Part shown: in pieces, positions 56,082 through 64,000 of the stretch
Layout: each line of letters starts with the position of its first letter
Position numbering within the stretch: position 1 is the stretch's first letter
NCBI GenBank assembly: GCA_019359125.1
Contig: JAHHHY010000012.1
Coordinates: forward strand, 1 to 64,000
Reading direction: 5' to 3'
DNA from: Pleurocapsa minor GSE-CHR-MK 17-07R
Lineage (GTDB): Bacteria; Chloroflexota; Anaerolineae; Aggregatilineales; Phototrophicaceae
DNA length: 64,000 bases
The notes under the pieces: model-generated
Told to the model about the DNA's origin: nothing
Database searches by the model: none
The model's input: only the letters and a program-made list of their open reading frames with translations
Position numbers and translations under genes: made by a program

Positions 56082-56714
56082 TTAAGTGTGAAGGGGTCGC
56101 AGAATCGCACGCACAGGCGATGCGCACGCAGGGCTCAGCTTTAAGGGCAGCGCGATCAGCTCGTAATCGCCATCGGGCACACCCTCAAAGCACAGGTATT
56201 CCAGGTTGCGCAGGCCGTGCCGATAGAGCGCGTGATGGCCATCCAGCGTCTTGCTGTCCTGCGCATCCACCGACGGCGAATCCAGCCCGATCAGCACGAT
56301 GCCTTTCGCGGCGGCCTGCTCGATCAGCGCCACGCCAGGATAGGGAAATTCAGGCGGCCATAAACCGGCGCGAGTGGACAGGCTGGCGACGCTGTGAATC
56401 AGCAGGCGTTCCGCGCCATCCAGCGCACCCGGCGGCAAATCATCGACCGTCAGCGGGCCGGATGTGCGCGTCACCGTGACCAGCCGGGCGCGGCCGATAT
56501 ACGGGTCGAGCGCGAGCGCGGCCGGATACGGCCCGTCGGCCTCGTAATGAAACGGGGCATCGGCATGCGCGCCGGTGTGCGGGCTGAGCGTGAGCGTCAT
56601 CAGATTGATGGACGTCTGCGGCCCAAGACCCACGACCAGCTCGGCCGTATAGGGATGGTCGCCCGGCCACACGGCCAGCGCAGGAGTCACCACAGGCGTG
56701 ATATCGTAGATCAA
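56082..56714 (-). CDS. Cyclase family protein (kynurenine formamidase-like)
   Basis: 210 residues, the normal KynB/cyclase length. The metal site HTGAHADAPFHY (about 50-61) is the H-x-G-T-H-x-D-x-P-x-H motif with Ala in place of Thr; a second conserved segment is GLDSPSVDAQDS (about 140-151). Members hydrolyse N-formylkynurenine, isatin or cyclic amides; the substrate is open. No ATG exists near the conserved start: TTG 56714, giving (M)IYDITPVV and preceded by GAGGA, is the likely start. Confidence 0.85.
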   Translation of the reverse strand: MIYDITPVVTPALAVWPGDHPYTAELVVGLGPQTSINLMTLTLSPHTGAHADAPFHYEADGPYPAALALDPYIGRARLVTVTRTSGPLTVDDLPPGALDGAERLLIHSVASLSTRAGLWPPEFPYPGVALIEQAAAKGIVLIGLDSPSVDAQDSKTLDGHHALYRHGLRNLEYLCFEGVPDGDYELIALPLKLSPACASPVRAILRPLHT

Positions 56715-56821
56715 AGCATCGTCCTCGCAGATCCTGCGCACAGTACGCCTAGAGTGTAACAGAAACAACCCCGCCACGATGGTATAATTTCGGCTGATAG
56801 TGTGAACGTTTATCCCTGGAG

Positions 56822-57355
56822 ATGAAGCGCGTGCGTGTCGTGTACTACACCGAGAAAACTGTCGCCCAGGGGATAGCCGCCGTAAATGAGCGCCTGCATG
56901 CACGCGGGACGCGCAACACGCTGGACGGCTGGACCGAAAAGAACGGGACCTTTGCGCTGAGCGTGACCACCCCGGTGCGCGGGAAATTCAGCCGCACCTC
57001 GCACCTCAGCGGCAAACTAACGCGTGAAGGCGGCGTGACCGTGTGTGTCGTCGAGACGCCCAGCGGCGTGAATCCACGCGGGCGCATCCTCGTGTTTGTG
57101 CTGCTGGGCATCGTGGCCGTGCTGCTGACGATCGCGGGAAGCCCGCTGCTGGCGGCGGCCATCGTGCCGCTGGGCGCGCTGCTGTATCTGCCGATGAAGG
57201 GCGATTTTGAGAACAGCGCCGTGCTGCTGGCCGAAGTGCAGCGCACGCTGAAAGCCAAAACCACCCCGCCGAAGCCAGCCGCGAAAGCCCCCGGAAAGCC
57301 CGCAGCGCGCCCGTCCGCGGCCAGCAAAGCGCCCAAAAGCATGTTTGACGAGTAG
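56822..57355 (+). CDS. Hypothetical protein with two central membrane helices
   Basis: 177 residues: a soluble N-terminal domain (about 1-82), two membrane helices (about 89-106 and 108-124), a short loop and a Lys/Ala/Pro-rich tail. No family recognised. GGAG ends one base before ATG 56822, which is too close; GTG 56831 (fourth codon) is better spaced and may be the real start. Divergent from the cyclase; the enoyl-CoA hydratase follows after 21 bases. Confidence 0.6.
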   Translation: MKRVRVVYYTEKTVAQGIAAVNERLHARGTRNTLDGWTEKNGTFALSVTTPVRGKFSRTSHLSGKLTREGGVTVCVVETPSGVNPRGRILVFVLLGIVAVLLTIAGSPLLAAAIVPLGALLYLPMKGDFENSAVLLAEVQRTLKAKTTPPKPAAKAPGKPAARPSAASKAPKSMFDE

Positions 57356-57376
57356 CGCCACACGAGGAGCCTGACC

Positions 57377-58156
57377 ATGAGCATGCTGCTGAATGAGCGA
57401 ATAGGTGCCGTCACCCGCCTGACAATCAACCGGCCAGAGGTGAAAAACGCGCTCAACGAGACCGTCATGCACGCCCTGCGCGAGGCCCTGACCGCCGCGC
57501 ACGACGATGGCACGCGCTGCGTGGTGCTCACCGGCGCGGGTGGCAGCTTCTCCAGCGGCGCCGACCTGAAAGAGGCTGTCCGCACCAGTATCGGGCCGGA
57601 GGAGTCGTTTCGCCTGCTGACGGAGGTCTACGCGCCGACACTGAAGGCGATTCGCGCCTGCCCGTGGCCGGTCATCGCGGCTGTGGATGGCTTTGCCGGA
57701 GGGCTGGGCTGCGATATGGCGCTGGCCTGCGACATGCGGCTGGTCAGCAGACGTGCCGTATTTGCCGAATTATTCATCCGCGTCGGGCTGATTCCGGATG
57801 GCGGCGGCACCTGGTTGCTGCCCAGGCTGGTGGGCGCTGGCCGCGCGTTCGAGATGATGGTTACAGGGCGCAATGTGGACGCCGAGGAAGCCGCCGCCAT
57901 CGGCCTGGCGAATCATGTCTATGATGAGGCTGTCTTTGAGGAAGAGGTCATGCGGTTGGCCGAGAGCATTAGCCGACAGTCGCCGGAGGCGCTGCGCCGG
58001 GGCAAAGCCGCCATGCTGGCCGCGCTCGACAGCAGCTACGAGGCGTCGTTGGCGCGTGAGGCCGAACATCAGCGGGCGATCCTGTCCAGCGAAGACGGAC
58101 AGGAAGGATTTCGCGCCTTCGTAGAAAAACGACCGCCCGTCTGGACGGGTCGCTAG
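57377..58156 (+). CDS. Enoyl-CoA hydratase/isomerase family protein
   Basis: 259 residues, crotonase fold. It carries NRPEVKNALNE, the oxyanion-hole segment GAGGSFSSGADLKE (about 54-67), AAVDGFAGGLGCDMALACDMR (about 99-119) with the second glycine of the hole, and Glu-containing RVGLIPDGGGTWLLPRLVG (about 135-153), where hydratases carry a catalytic Glu and this protein has Asp-Gly-Gly-Gly. Substrate is probably a fatty-acyl-CoA but cannot be fixed. It converges on the phosphatase gene with a four-base overlap. Confidence 0.92.
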   Translation: MSMLLNERIGAVTRLTINRPEVKNALNETVMHALREALTAAHDDGTRCVVLTGAGGSFSSGADLKEAVRTSIGPEESFRLLTEVYAPTLKAIRACPWPVIAAVDGFAGGLGCDMALACDMRLVSRRAVFAELFIRVGLIPDGGGTWLLPRLVGAGRAFEMMVTGRNVDAEEAAAIGLANHVYDEAVFEEEVMRLAESISRQSPEALRRGKAAMLAALDSSYEASLAREAEHQRAILSSEDGQEGFRAFVEKRPPVWTGR

Positions 58157-58626
58157 CGGCTGTTGTCGTTCAGCAGGTAGGCCAGCAGCGCATCGCTGCC
58201 CGCCGACACCAGCTCATAAACAAGCGGGTATCCGCCGTTGTAGTACGGATCGGGCACATCATCGCGCGAAACTGTCCCCTGCGCACGCGCATAGGTGAGG
58301 AACAAATCGACTTTTGCGCGCGGATTATTGTGCAGGCGGCGCAGATTATTCAGGTTGTCGTGATCCATCGCCAGCACATAATCAAATGTGTCCAGGTCCT
58401 CACGCGTGACCTGGCGGGCGCGGCCCTCATAGGCGATGCCATGCGAGGCCAGCATCGCCCGCGTTTCGGGATGGGCCTTCTCGCCGGTATGCCAGTTGCC
58501 CGTCCCGGCCGAATCAATCTCGAAGCTGTCCGCCAGCCCGGCTTTGTTCACACGGTCCTGAAATACGCCTTCCGCCATCGGCGACCGGCAGATATTGCCC
58601 GCGCACACAAACAGCACTTTGGGCAT
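58153..58626 (-). CDS. Low-molecular-weight protein-tyrosine phosphatase
   Basis: 157 residues. The P-loop CAGNICRSP gives catalytic Cys8 and Arg14, and the general acid Asp lies in VPDPYYNGG (about 124-132). The segment SAGTGNWH is also typical. In bacteria such enzymes usually reverse BY-kinase phosphorylation in capsule synthesis; here the nearest BY-kinase-like protein (44466) has a broken P-loop, so another target is likely. It starts three bases after the bactofilin stop and is co-transcribed with it. Confidence 0.95.
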   Translation of the reverse strand: MPKVLFVCAGNICRSPMAEGVFQDRVNKAGLADSFEIDSAGTGNWHTGEKAHPETRAMLASHGIAYEGRARQVTREDLDTFDYVLAMDHDNLNNLRRLHNNPRAKVDLFLTYARAQGTVSRDDVPDPYYNGGYPLVYELVSAGSDALLAYLLNDNSR

Positions 58627-58629
58627 GGC

Positions 58630-59283
58630 TCAGGCGTTCCCATCCGGCGCATCTGCTGACGGGGCCGGGTCTGAGGCAGGCGTCGCTTCTGGCGCGCCTT
58701 CAGCCTGCGGCGCAGCATCTTCAGCCGGGGCGACCGAACCAGCTTCGGGAGCGACTTCAGCATCCAGCGCGGCGATGACGCGTTCTTCACCCTGCACGAC
58801 CTCAGCGGGCGGCGCATCGACAGCCAGCGCAGGCTGCTCAAAGGTCGGCTGCGGTGCAGTATCGCTCGTCATCGTGATCTTGCCGTCGATAAACGCGCCT
58901 TCCTCGGTGGTCAGCGCCTGGGCGCGAATATCGCCCCAGATGCGGCCGGTGCGCAGCAGCTGCACCTTCTTGCCGCTCACGTTGCCGCGCACTGCCCCGG
59001 CAATCGAAATATTCTTGGCATTGATATCCGCGTTGATGCGTGCCGTCTCGCCCACCAGCACATTGCCGGTAATTTCCAGCGTGCCGGTAAACGTGCCATC
59101 CAGGCGCACATTGGCATTGCTGCGCAGCGTGCCTTCCAGCGTGCTGTTTGCGCCCAGCACCGTCTCAAATCCGACCGGCGCGGGAAGCTGCACGGGCGGC
59201 TGCGGCATATCCACGCGCGGTGACAGGGGCTCGCTTGCAAGCCGTGGCGAATCAGTCTGTCGACTTTTCCCAAAGAAAGACAT
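58630..59283 (-). CDS. Bactofilin family polymer-forming protein
   Basis: 217 residues. After a polar lead, the core (about 40-145) is a regular beta-helix with the bactofilin register: TLEGTLRSNANVRLDGTFTGTLEITGNVLVGE in pattern, ADINAKNISIAGAVRGNVSGKKVQLLRTGRIWGDI. The C-terminal 70 residues are acidic, Ala/Pro/Glu-rich and disordered. Bactofilins assemble into filaments without nucleotide and position cell-wall or motility proteins. ATG 59283 (MSFFGKS) starts the conserved text. Confidence 0.92.
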   Translation of the reverse strand: MSFFGKSRQTDSPRLASEPLSPRVDMPQPPVQLPAPVGFETVLGANSTLEGTLRSNANVRLDGTFTGTLEITGNVLVGETARINADINAKNISIAGAVRGNVSGKKVQLLRTGRIWGDIRAQALTTEEGAFIDGKITMTSDTAPQPTFEQPALAVDAPPAEVVQGEERVIAALDAEVAPEAGSVAPAEDAAPQAEGAPEATPASDPAPSADAPDGNA

Positions 59284-59475
59284 GAATGCGTCCCTCCGCA
59301 CGTTAACCCTACGATTCCCGTACATAGTACCAGATAACGGGCCAGTTCACGAGGAAGTGTATCGCACTTAAGCAAAATCGTAAGTCCATGCAGGCCACAG
59401 GCCAACTTGGTCTGCATTGAGTTTTATTGAGGGAAACTGTAGAGTGTATAAGACTTTCCTACCTGTGAAGACAAC

Positions 59476-60729
59476 ATGAGCCTGAACGCGTCAATTTCCC
59501 GCTACGAAGAGGCGAACTTTCGCCATCTGGTCGTTGACATTGCCTGGTTTGGTTTCGCGCTGGCGGCCAACTCGCGCTTTCTGAGCGTGTATGCCATCCG
59601 CCTGGGGGCCACCCCCGCTGAACAAAGCCTGATCAGCGCGCTGCCGTCGCTCATCCTGTTGTTTTCGTCGATGCTGGGCAGCTGGTGGCTCAGCCGCCAC
59701 ACCGACACGGTGCGGGCGCTGCGTATTCCTGGCATTGGCATGCGTTTCATGTTCCTGCTGCCGCTGTTCGCGCCGCTGTTTCCGACCTGGTTTCAGCCCT
59801 GGTGGGTGATATTGTCGGTGACATTGCCGGCCATACCGCAGGGCATCGCCTCGGTGGTCTTCATCAATCTGATGCGCGAGGCTGTGTCTGAGGGGCAGAT
59901 GGGCAAGCTGCTGGGGCTGCGCTCGATGTGGCTGAACATCACCCTGGGCATCGGCGCGGTCGCTTTTGGCCTGTGGCTGGAAAACGCGCCTTTCCCGTTC
60001 AACTATCAGTCGATGTTTTTCGTCGCTTTCCTGGCCTCGATGATGAGCTTCCGCCATATTGACCTGATCCGGATGGTGAACGAGACCACCGTGGTCAAGC
60101 CACCCGCGATTCCGTGGACAACCGTGTGGCGGTCGCGCGGCTTCCGCCAGGTGGCGCTGATCACCGCCCTCAGCCACATGTCGTTCACGCTGCTGATCGC
60201 CATCATCCCGCTGTATCTGGTGCGTGAGCGTGGCGCGACCGAAGGCTTCATGGCTATTTTCGGCCTGGTGGAGCTGGGCAGCGGCGCGATTGTCTCGATG
60301 TTTGCCGTGAAGCTGGCGCGTCGCATGGGCAACCGTGCCATGACCGCCATGATGCTGTTCGGCACCTCGCTGGCGGCGGTCATTCTGGCGGTATCGCCAT
60401 CGCTGCCGTTCACCCTGGTGGCCGCGGCGCTGACAGGTGGCTGCTGGATGTCTGTGGCGCTGATCGGGCTGTTTGGCTTCTTCACCGAGAACACGCCCAA
60501 TGAGAATTCGACCGCGTATTCCACGGGCTACCAGCAGGTGATCGGCCTGTCGGCGTTCGTGGGGCCGATGATCGGCACGTTTCTGCTCGATGCCGGACTG
60601 ACCCTGACGGGTGTCATCATCGTGGGCGCGGTGATGCGCGGCGTGGCGGCTGTCATGACAGAATTCCCCGTCCTGACCGGCGCCGCTGCGCGCAAGCAGG
60701 AATCGCTGGCGCAGGGCGTTACGCCCTGA
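59476..60729 (+). CDS. Major facilitator superfamily transporter
   Basis: 417 residues with twelve predicted membrane helices in two halves and a central loop (about 195-215). No substrate-specific motif is recognised. It begins MSLNASISRYEEANFRHLVVD, and a basic loop WWLSRHTDTVRALR stands at the position of the MFS loop 2-3 signature. Likely a drug or metabolite exporter by general class. Single gene ending at the terminator at 60751. Confidence 0.85.
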   Translation: MSLNASISRYEEANFRHLVVDIAWFGFALAANSRFLSVYAIRLGATPAEQSLISALPSLILLFSSMLGSWWLSRHTDTVRALRIPGIGMRFMFLLPLFAPLFPTWFQPWWVILSVTLPAIPQGIASVVFINLMREAVSEGQMGKLLGLRSMWLNITLGIGAVAFGLWLENAPFPFNYQSMFFVAFLASMMSFRHIDLIRMVNETTVVKPPAIPWTTVWRSRGFRQVALITALSHMSFTLLIAIIPLYLVRERGATEGFMAIFGLVELGSGAIVSMFAVKLARRMGNRAMTAMMLFGTSLAAVILAVSPSLPFTLVAAALTGGCWMSVALIGLFGFFTENTPNENSTAYSTGYQQVIGLSAFVGPMIGTFLLDAGLTLTGVIIVGAVMRGVAAVMTEFPVLTGAAARKQESLAQGVTP

Positions 60730-60750
60730 TCCTAAAGCCAGAAAACCAAG

Positions 60751-60786
60751 AAACCCGCGCTGTCAGGCTGACGCGCGGGTTTTATT
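60751..60786 (+). terminator. Terminator of MFS gene (may serve both strands)
   Basis: Arms AAACCCGCGC (60751-60760) and GCGCGGGTTT (60773-60782) followed by TATTTT, between convergent genes. The minus strand also reads into a short T run. Confidence 0.85.
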
Positions 60787-60790
60787 TTGG

Positions 60791-61534
60791 CTACAGGTTT
60801 GGCGTATCGGTCATCGGGGGTTCTTCGGTTGGCCGCGCTGTTGGCGGGGCTTCCGAAGTGGGCGTGCGCGTACGGGTGGCCGTGGGGGTGTCGGTCGGCG
60901 TAAGCGTGGCATTGGGGTCCGGCGGCAGCGTCGGCCGGAAATCCGGCAGGGGCGTATCGGTCGCCGTGGGCGTCGCTGTGGGTGGCTGATTGACATCGGT
61001 GGGCGCTGGCGTCACCGTGGGCAGCGGCGACGGCGTGCGCGACGGGGTGAGCGTCGGATTGACGGCGTCGATCACCTGCTCGTTCATGTAGGCTTCCTCG
61101 ATGCGCCGCGTTACCGGATTGCGGTCGATCAGATACCATTCCGGATTGACCTCGGCACGCCCCAGCACGCACACAATTTCGCCCTGCGACAGGCCGGTCA
61201 GCACAGCGCCAGCCGAAGACGGCGCATCGCGCACGATGCCATTGGGCACGATCACGCGAAAGTCGATGCAGGCAGGAATCGGCGTAAAGGTGGGAGCCAG
61301 CTCATTGGCAAGCGGCTGTGTGGCCATGCGGGTGACGCGCACGGCCGTGGCTGACTGGATGATCTGCGCCTGCGCGGTCGCTTCGTCCACACCCAGGCCG
61401 CCGGTGCGCACAAAGTCCTGGAAACCGCGGAACAGGTAGACCCCGCCAAACACGATCGCCGCGATCACCAGAAACAGAAACCACGCTGGCGGGCCATCGC
61501 CACCACGCCGGGCATACCGCTCGCCACCTCTCAC
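60791..61534 (-). CDS. Membrane-anchored SH3-like protein with Thr/Pro-rich stalk
   Basis: 247 residues: short basic lead, one membrane helix (about 17-36), a region with strands FRVIVPNGIVRDAPSSAGAVLTGLSQGEIVCVLGRAEVNPEWYLI in pattern (about 92-138) that matches bacterial SH3 (SH3b) domains, and a 90-residue tail of Thr-Pro repeats (TPT, TDTP). Such low-complexity tails are common on Chloroflexota surface proteins. The SH3b domain may bind peptidoglycan or peptides. GTG 61534 is the start. Confidence 0.75.
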   Translation of the reverse strand: MRGGERYARRGGDGPPAWFLFLVIAAIVFGGVYLFRGFQDFVRTGGLGVDEATAQAQIIQSATAVRVTRMATQPLANELAPTFTPIPACIDFRVIVPNGIVRDAPSSAGAVLTGLSQGEIVCVLGRAEVNPEWYLIDRNPVTRRIEEAYMNEQVIDAVNPTLTPSRTPSPLPTVTPAPTDVNQPPTATPTATDTPLPDFRPTLPPDPNATLTPTDTPTATRTRTPTSEAPPTARPTEEPPMTDTPNL

Positions 61535-61549
61535 AGGGATCCAATCCGT

Positions 61550-61930
61550 CTAGGCCAGCAAAGACTTGACACGTTCCACCAGGCGCGGCCAGCCGCTCAT
61601 TTTAGGCAGGAAATCTGTCGCACCCGCATCGAGGGCCTTTTGCCGTTCCACATCAGACTCAGATCCGGTCTGAATGATGAACGGAATGTGCGCCGTGGCC
61701 GGATTTTGACGGATGCCCGCACACACCTGATATCCGCTCATCGCGCCCATGTTGACATCACACACGATAACATCCGGCAGGCGCGCCTGCGCCATCTCCA
61801 GCGCCGTGGTGCCGTTTCGTGCAATCAGCACCTCAAAGCCATTTCGTTTAAAGACGGTATGCAGCAGTTCGCTGTTCATCTCGTCATCTTCCACAATCAG
61901 CACTGTGGGTCCTGAATCACTCACAAGCAT
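61550..61930 (-). CDS. Response regulator, single receiver domain
   Basis: 126 residues, a complete CheY-like receiver: acidic triad VEDDE (about 14-18), phosphoacceptor Asp in VIVCDVNMG (about 53-61), Thr-Gly in QTGSES and conserved Lys in FLPKMS. No output domain. ATG 61930 is chosen because conserved text begins soon after; GTG-type or upstream ATG 61945 would add only a few residues. It precedes the SH3-like protein gene by 16 bases in the same direction, so they are probably co-transcribed. Confidence 0.88.
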   Translation of the reverse strand: MLVSDSGPTVLIVEDDEMNSELLHTVFKRNGFEVLIARNGTTALEMAQARLPDVIVCDVNMGAMSGYQVCAGIRQNPATAHIPFIIQTGSESDVERQKALDAGATDFLPKMSGWPRLVERVKSLLA

Positions 61931-62108
61931 CCCCCTGAAACGCATTTCGGTAGTTACACGAGCGGCTTCCACGAATGTCGTCATTGTAAAGCACACGCCG
62001 CCCTCTTGGCTACAGGTTGGACACCAGCGTCAGCCTGCCGTACAATGTTCACCCGCCGCGTCGGGCAGCCGACAGCCCTTTCGCCTGCATAATAAGGCCC
62101 TGTCCTCC

Positions 62109-62918
62109 ATGAGACAACTCGCGTCCGGCACGTTCGTCACCCTGTTCAGCCTGTTCGCGGGACTGGCGGTGCTGTATCTGGGCGTGCCGGTGCTGGTGGT
62201 GGTGATTCGCGCTGTGGCGGCACAGGGCTGGCAGGCCGCGCCGGATGGACGCATCGCGTCGGCCGTGGGACTGTCAATATTCACCACGCTTGTCAGCACC
62301 GCGATCACGATTCTGGTGGGCACGCCGCTGGCCTATCTGCTGGCGACGCGCCGCTTCCGGGGCAAACGCCTGATTCAGACACTGGTGGAGCTGCCGATTG
62401 TGCTGCCGCCAGCGGTGGCCGGCATCGCCCTGCTGATCACATTTGGCAGGCGCGGGCTGCTGGGCCCGCTGCTGGGCGAGCTGGGCATCAGCATCCCCTT
62501 CACCACGGCGGCGGTCGTGTTTGCGCAGATTTTTGTATCCGCGCCGCTGTATATCCGCGCTGCCGTAATCGGCTTCCAGGGCGTGCCCAATGTGCTGTGG
62601 CAGGCCGCCACGGTGGACGGCGCCAGCGAATCGGTGATTTTCCGGAAGATTGCCCTGCCCCTGGCCGCGCGCGGGATGGTGTCGGGCGCGATCAGCAGCT
62701 GGGCCCGCGCGATGGGCGAATTTGGCGCGACGATCTTCTTCGCGGGCAGCCTGGCAGGCACCACGCAGACCATGCCGCTGCTCATCTATGGCGTGTTCGA
62801 ACGCGACATCGACGCCGCACTGTGGACGTCGGTCATCCTGATCGCGCTGTCGGTGGCGGCACTGCTGCTGGCGCAGCTGGCCCAGCCCGACAAACCCAGC
62901 GGCGCAGAAGGCGACTAA
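62109..62918 (+). CDS. modB: Molybdate/sulfate-type ABC transporter permease
   Basis: 269 residues, about six membrane helices. The EAA loop is AATVDGASESVIFRKIALPLAARG (about 177-200, in pattern) with ATVDGAS, and VELPIVLPPAVAGIALL (about 95-111) and ARAMGEFGATIFFAGSLAG are characteristic of ModB and CysT/CysW. Molybdate is favoured over sulfate by the segment GRRGLLGPLLGELGI and length, but not proven. No substrate-binding or ATPase gene lies beside it within the window. It could feed the molybdenum hydroxylase at 29072. Confidence 0.85.
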   Translation: MRQLASGTFVTLFSLFAGLAVLYLGVPVLVVVIRAVAAQGWQAAPDGRIASAVGLSIFTTLVSTAITILVGTPLAYLLATRRFRGKRLIQTLVELPIVLPPAVAGIALLITFGRRGLLGPLLGELGISIPFTTAAVVFAQIFVSAPLYIRAAVIGFQGVPNVLWQAATVDGASESVIFRKIALPLAARGMVSGAISSWARAMGEFGATIFFAGSLAGTTQTMPLLIYGVFERDIDAALWTSVILIALSVAALLLAQLAQPDKPSGAEGD

Positions 62919-62927
62919 TGCACACAA

Positions 62928-62965
62928 AACAGCCCGCCGGTGAGCATATTCACGGGCGGGCTGTT
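62928..62965. terminator. Bidirectional terminator between modB and icd
   Basis: Arms AACAGCCCGCC (62928-62938) and GGCGGGCTGTT (62955-62965). The minus strand continues TTTTGTG, so it serves icd best, with weaker T content on the plus strand. Confidence 0.85.
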
Positions 62966-62992
62966 CTAATTCAAACTTCCAGGTGCAGCGAA

Positions 62993-64000
62993 CTACATAT
63001 TACCGATGATGGCCGTGGCGAATTCGCTCGTCTTCACTTCCTTCGCGCCGTCCATCTGGCGGGCGAAGTCGTAGGTGACGATCTTTTCGTCGAGGGTCTT
63101 TTCGTAAGCCGAGGTGATCAGATCGGCGGCTTCCGTCCAGCCCATGTATTCCAGCATCATCACGCCGCTGAACAGCAGCGAACCAGGGTTCACCTTGTCC
63201 AGATTGGAATACTTCGGGGCGGTGCCGTGGGTGGCCTCAAACAGCGCCACACCATCGCCAATATTGGCGCCTGGGGCGATGCCCACGCCGCCCACTTCGG
63301 CGGCAATCGCGTCGCTCAGGTAGTCACCGTTCAGGTTCGGGGTGGCCAGCACGTCAAACTCGCTGGGGCGCAGCAGCATCTTCTGGAAGCTGATGTCCGC
63401 GATCACGTCCTGGATGAGGATCTTGCCCGCGGGCACCTTGCCGCCGTGGTTCTTCTCGACTTCGGCCCACGAGATAGTCTCGTTCGGGAATTCCTCGGCC
63501 GCGACTTCGTAGCCCCACTTCATGAACGCGCCTTCGGTGAACTTCTGGATGTTGCCCTTGTGCACCAGCGTCACGCTCTTGCGCTTGCGGTCGATGGCAT
63601 AGCGGATGGCCGAGCGCACCAGGCGCTTGCTGCCAAACGCGCTGATCGGCTTGATGCCGATGCCCGCGCCCTCAAAGAAAGTCGCGCCCATTTCCTCGCG
63701 CAGGAACTTTGCAACCTTTTCGTTTTCCGGCGTACCGGCTTCATACTCGATGCCCGCATACACGTCTTCGGTGTTCTCGCGGAAAATCACCACATCGACT
63801 TCTTCAGGGTGCTTCACAGGGCTGGGCACGCCGCGATACCAGCGCACCGGGCGCACGCAGGCATACAGGTCCAGCACCTGGCGCAGGGTCACATTCAGGC
63901 TGCGGAAGCCTTCACCGACCGGGGTGGTCAGCGGGCCCTTGATGCCGACGAAGAAATCGCGCAGGGCGGTGAACGTCTCTTCCGGCATGGACGTGCCGTA
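62993..64000 (-). CDS. icd: NADP-dependent isocitrate dehydrogenase (N-terminal part cut by window edge)
   Basis: 335 residues are visible; the gene runs off the right edge and about 80-100 N-terminal residues are missing. It oxidatively decarboxylates isocitrate to 2-oxoglutarate in the TCA cycle. Motifs are [17 protein letters not shown] (substrate loop with the regulatory Ser), [32 protein letters not shown], the catalytic Lys/Asp region DVIADISFQ and ATHGTAPKY for coenzyme. The SPVKHPE and [11 protein letters not shown] text resembles E. coli Icd rather than isopropylmalate dehydrogenase. Confidence 0.95.
   Translation of the reverse strand, partial: YGTSMPEETFTALRDFFVGIKGPLTTPVGEGFRSLNVTLRQVLDLYACVRPVRWYRGVPSPVKHPEEVDVVIFRENTEDVYAGIEYEAGTPENEKVAKFLREEMGATFFEGAGIGIKPISAFGSKRLVRSAIRYAIDRKRKSVTLVHKGNIQKFTEGAFMKWGYEVAAEEFPNETISWAEVEKNHGGKVPAGKILIQDVIADISFQKMLLRPSEFDVLATPNLNGDYLSDAIAAEVGGVGIAPGANIGDGVALFEATHGTAPKYSNLDKVNPGSLLFSGVMMLEYMGWTEAADLITSAYEKTLDEKIVTYDFARQMDGAKEVKTSEFATAIIGNM

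Overview
The window is about 61% GC chromosomal DNA, densely packed with genes in short operons that often overlap by 1 to 17 bases. The gene content suggests a bacterium of the phylum Chloroflexota, probably Anaerolineae. Pointers are an F420-type luciferase-like oxidoreductase, a bactofilin, a 7TM-HD phosphodiesterase, a stand-alone DnaB-like ATPase, Thr/Pro-rich surface proteins and an archaeal-style long RmlA. The lineage is an inference; only 91 bases of 16S rRNA are present.

Layout. 1-550: the 5' end of a 16S rRNA gene on the minus strand with two consensus promoters. 0.55-4.4 kb: AI-2E-type permease, LLM oxidoreductase, M20 dipeptidase. 4.45-14.9 kb (minus strand): a long block whose core, mtaB-yqeY-pgpH-ybeY-dgkA-dgkA, has the order of the Bacillus yqeV-yqeY...yqfF-yqfG-dgkA region. 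15-18.1 kb: two poorly known proteins and lipA. 18.2-25.5 kb: DnaB-like ATPase, primary-type sigma factor, PIG-V-like mannosyltransferase, ilvE, ABC ATPase, phosphoribosyltransferase, methyltransferase. 25.5-32 kb: histidine kinase, tRNA-Val(CAC), phosphodiester glycosidase, and a molybdenum hydroxylase pair whose electron-transfer modules are degenerate. 32-35.6 kb: SdhA/FrdA-like flavoprotein, and aspartokinase behind a Thr/Met-rich leader peptide and terminator. 35.7-38.5 kb: a class IV aminotransferase gene whose 3' end is repeated on the far side of an AT-rich foreign HEPN-like gene. 38.5-43.6 kb: methyltransferase, small proteins, metK with a SAM-I riboswitch, folE. 43.8-53.7 kb: a surface-polysaccharide cluster (Wzz-like proteins, degenerate tyrosine-kinase-like ATPase, rmlA, rmlB, rmlD, three glycosyltransferases) with rnhB embedded. 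53.7-64 kb: secreted beta-propeller/PPC protein, cyclase, enoyl-CoA hydratase, low-molecular-weight phosphatase, bactofilin, MFS transporter, response regulator, molybdate-type permease, and the cut icd gene.

Four things stand out. (1) A fused FeS-molybdopterin hydroxylase has lost all eight cluster cysteines, beside an FAD subunit that has lost its main FAD loop. (2) A leader peptide rich in Thr and Met codons, followed by a terminator, lies immediately upstream of aspartokinase; I read it as a transcription attenuator. (3) A single AT-rich HEPN-like gene is bracketed by 114-bp copies of the aminotransferase 3' end, as if an element integrated there and rebuilt the gene. (4) A BY-kinase-like ATPase in the polysaccharide cluster has a broken P-loop. 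Regulation visible in the sequence includes the SAM-I riboswitch, the attenuator, face-to-face promoters sharing one -10 box, and many bidirectional terminators.
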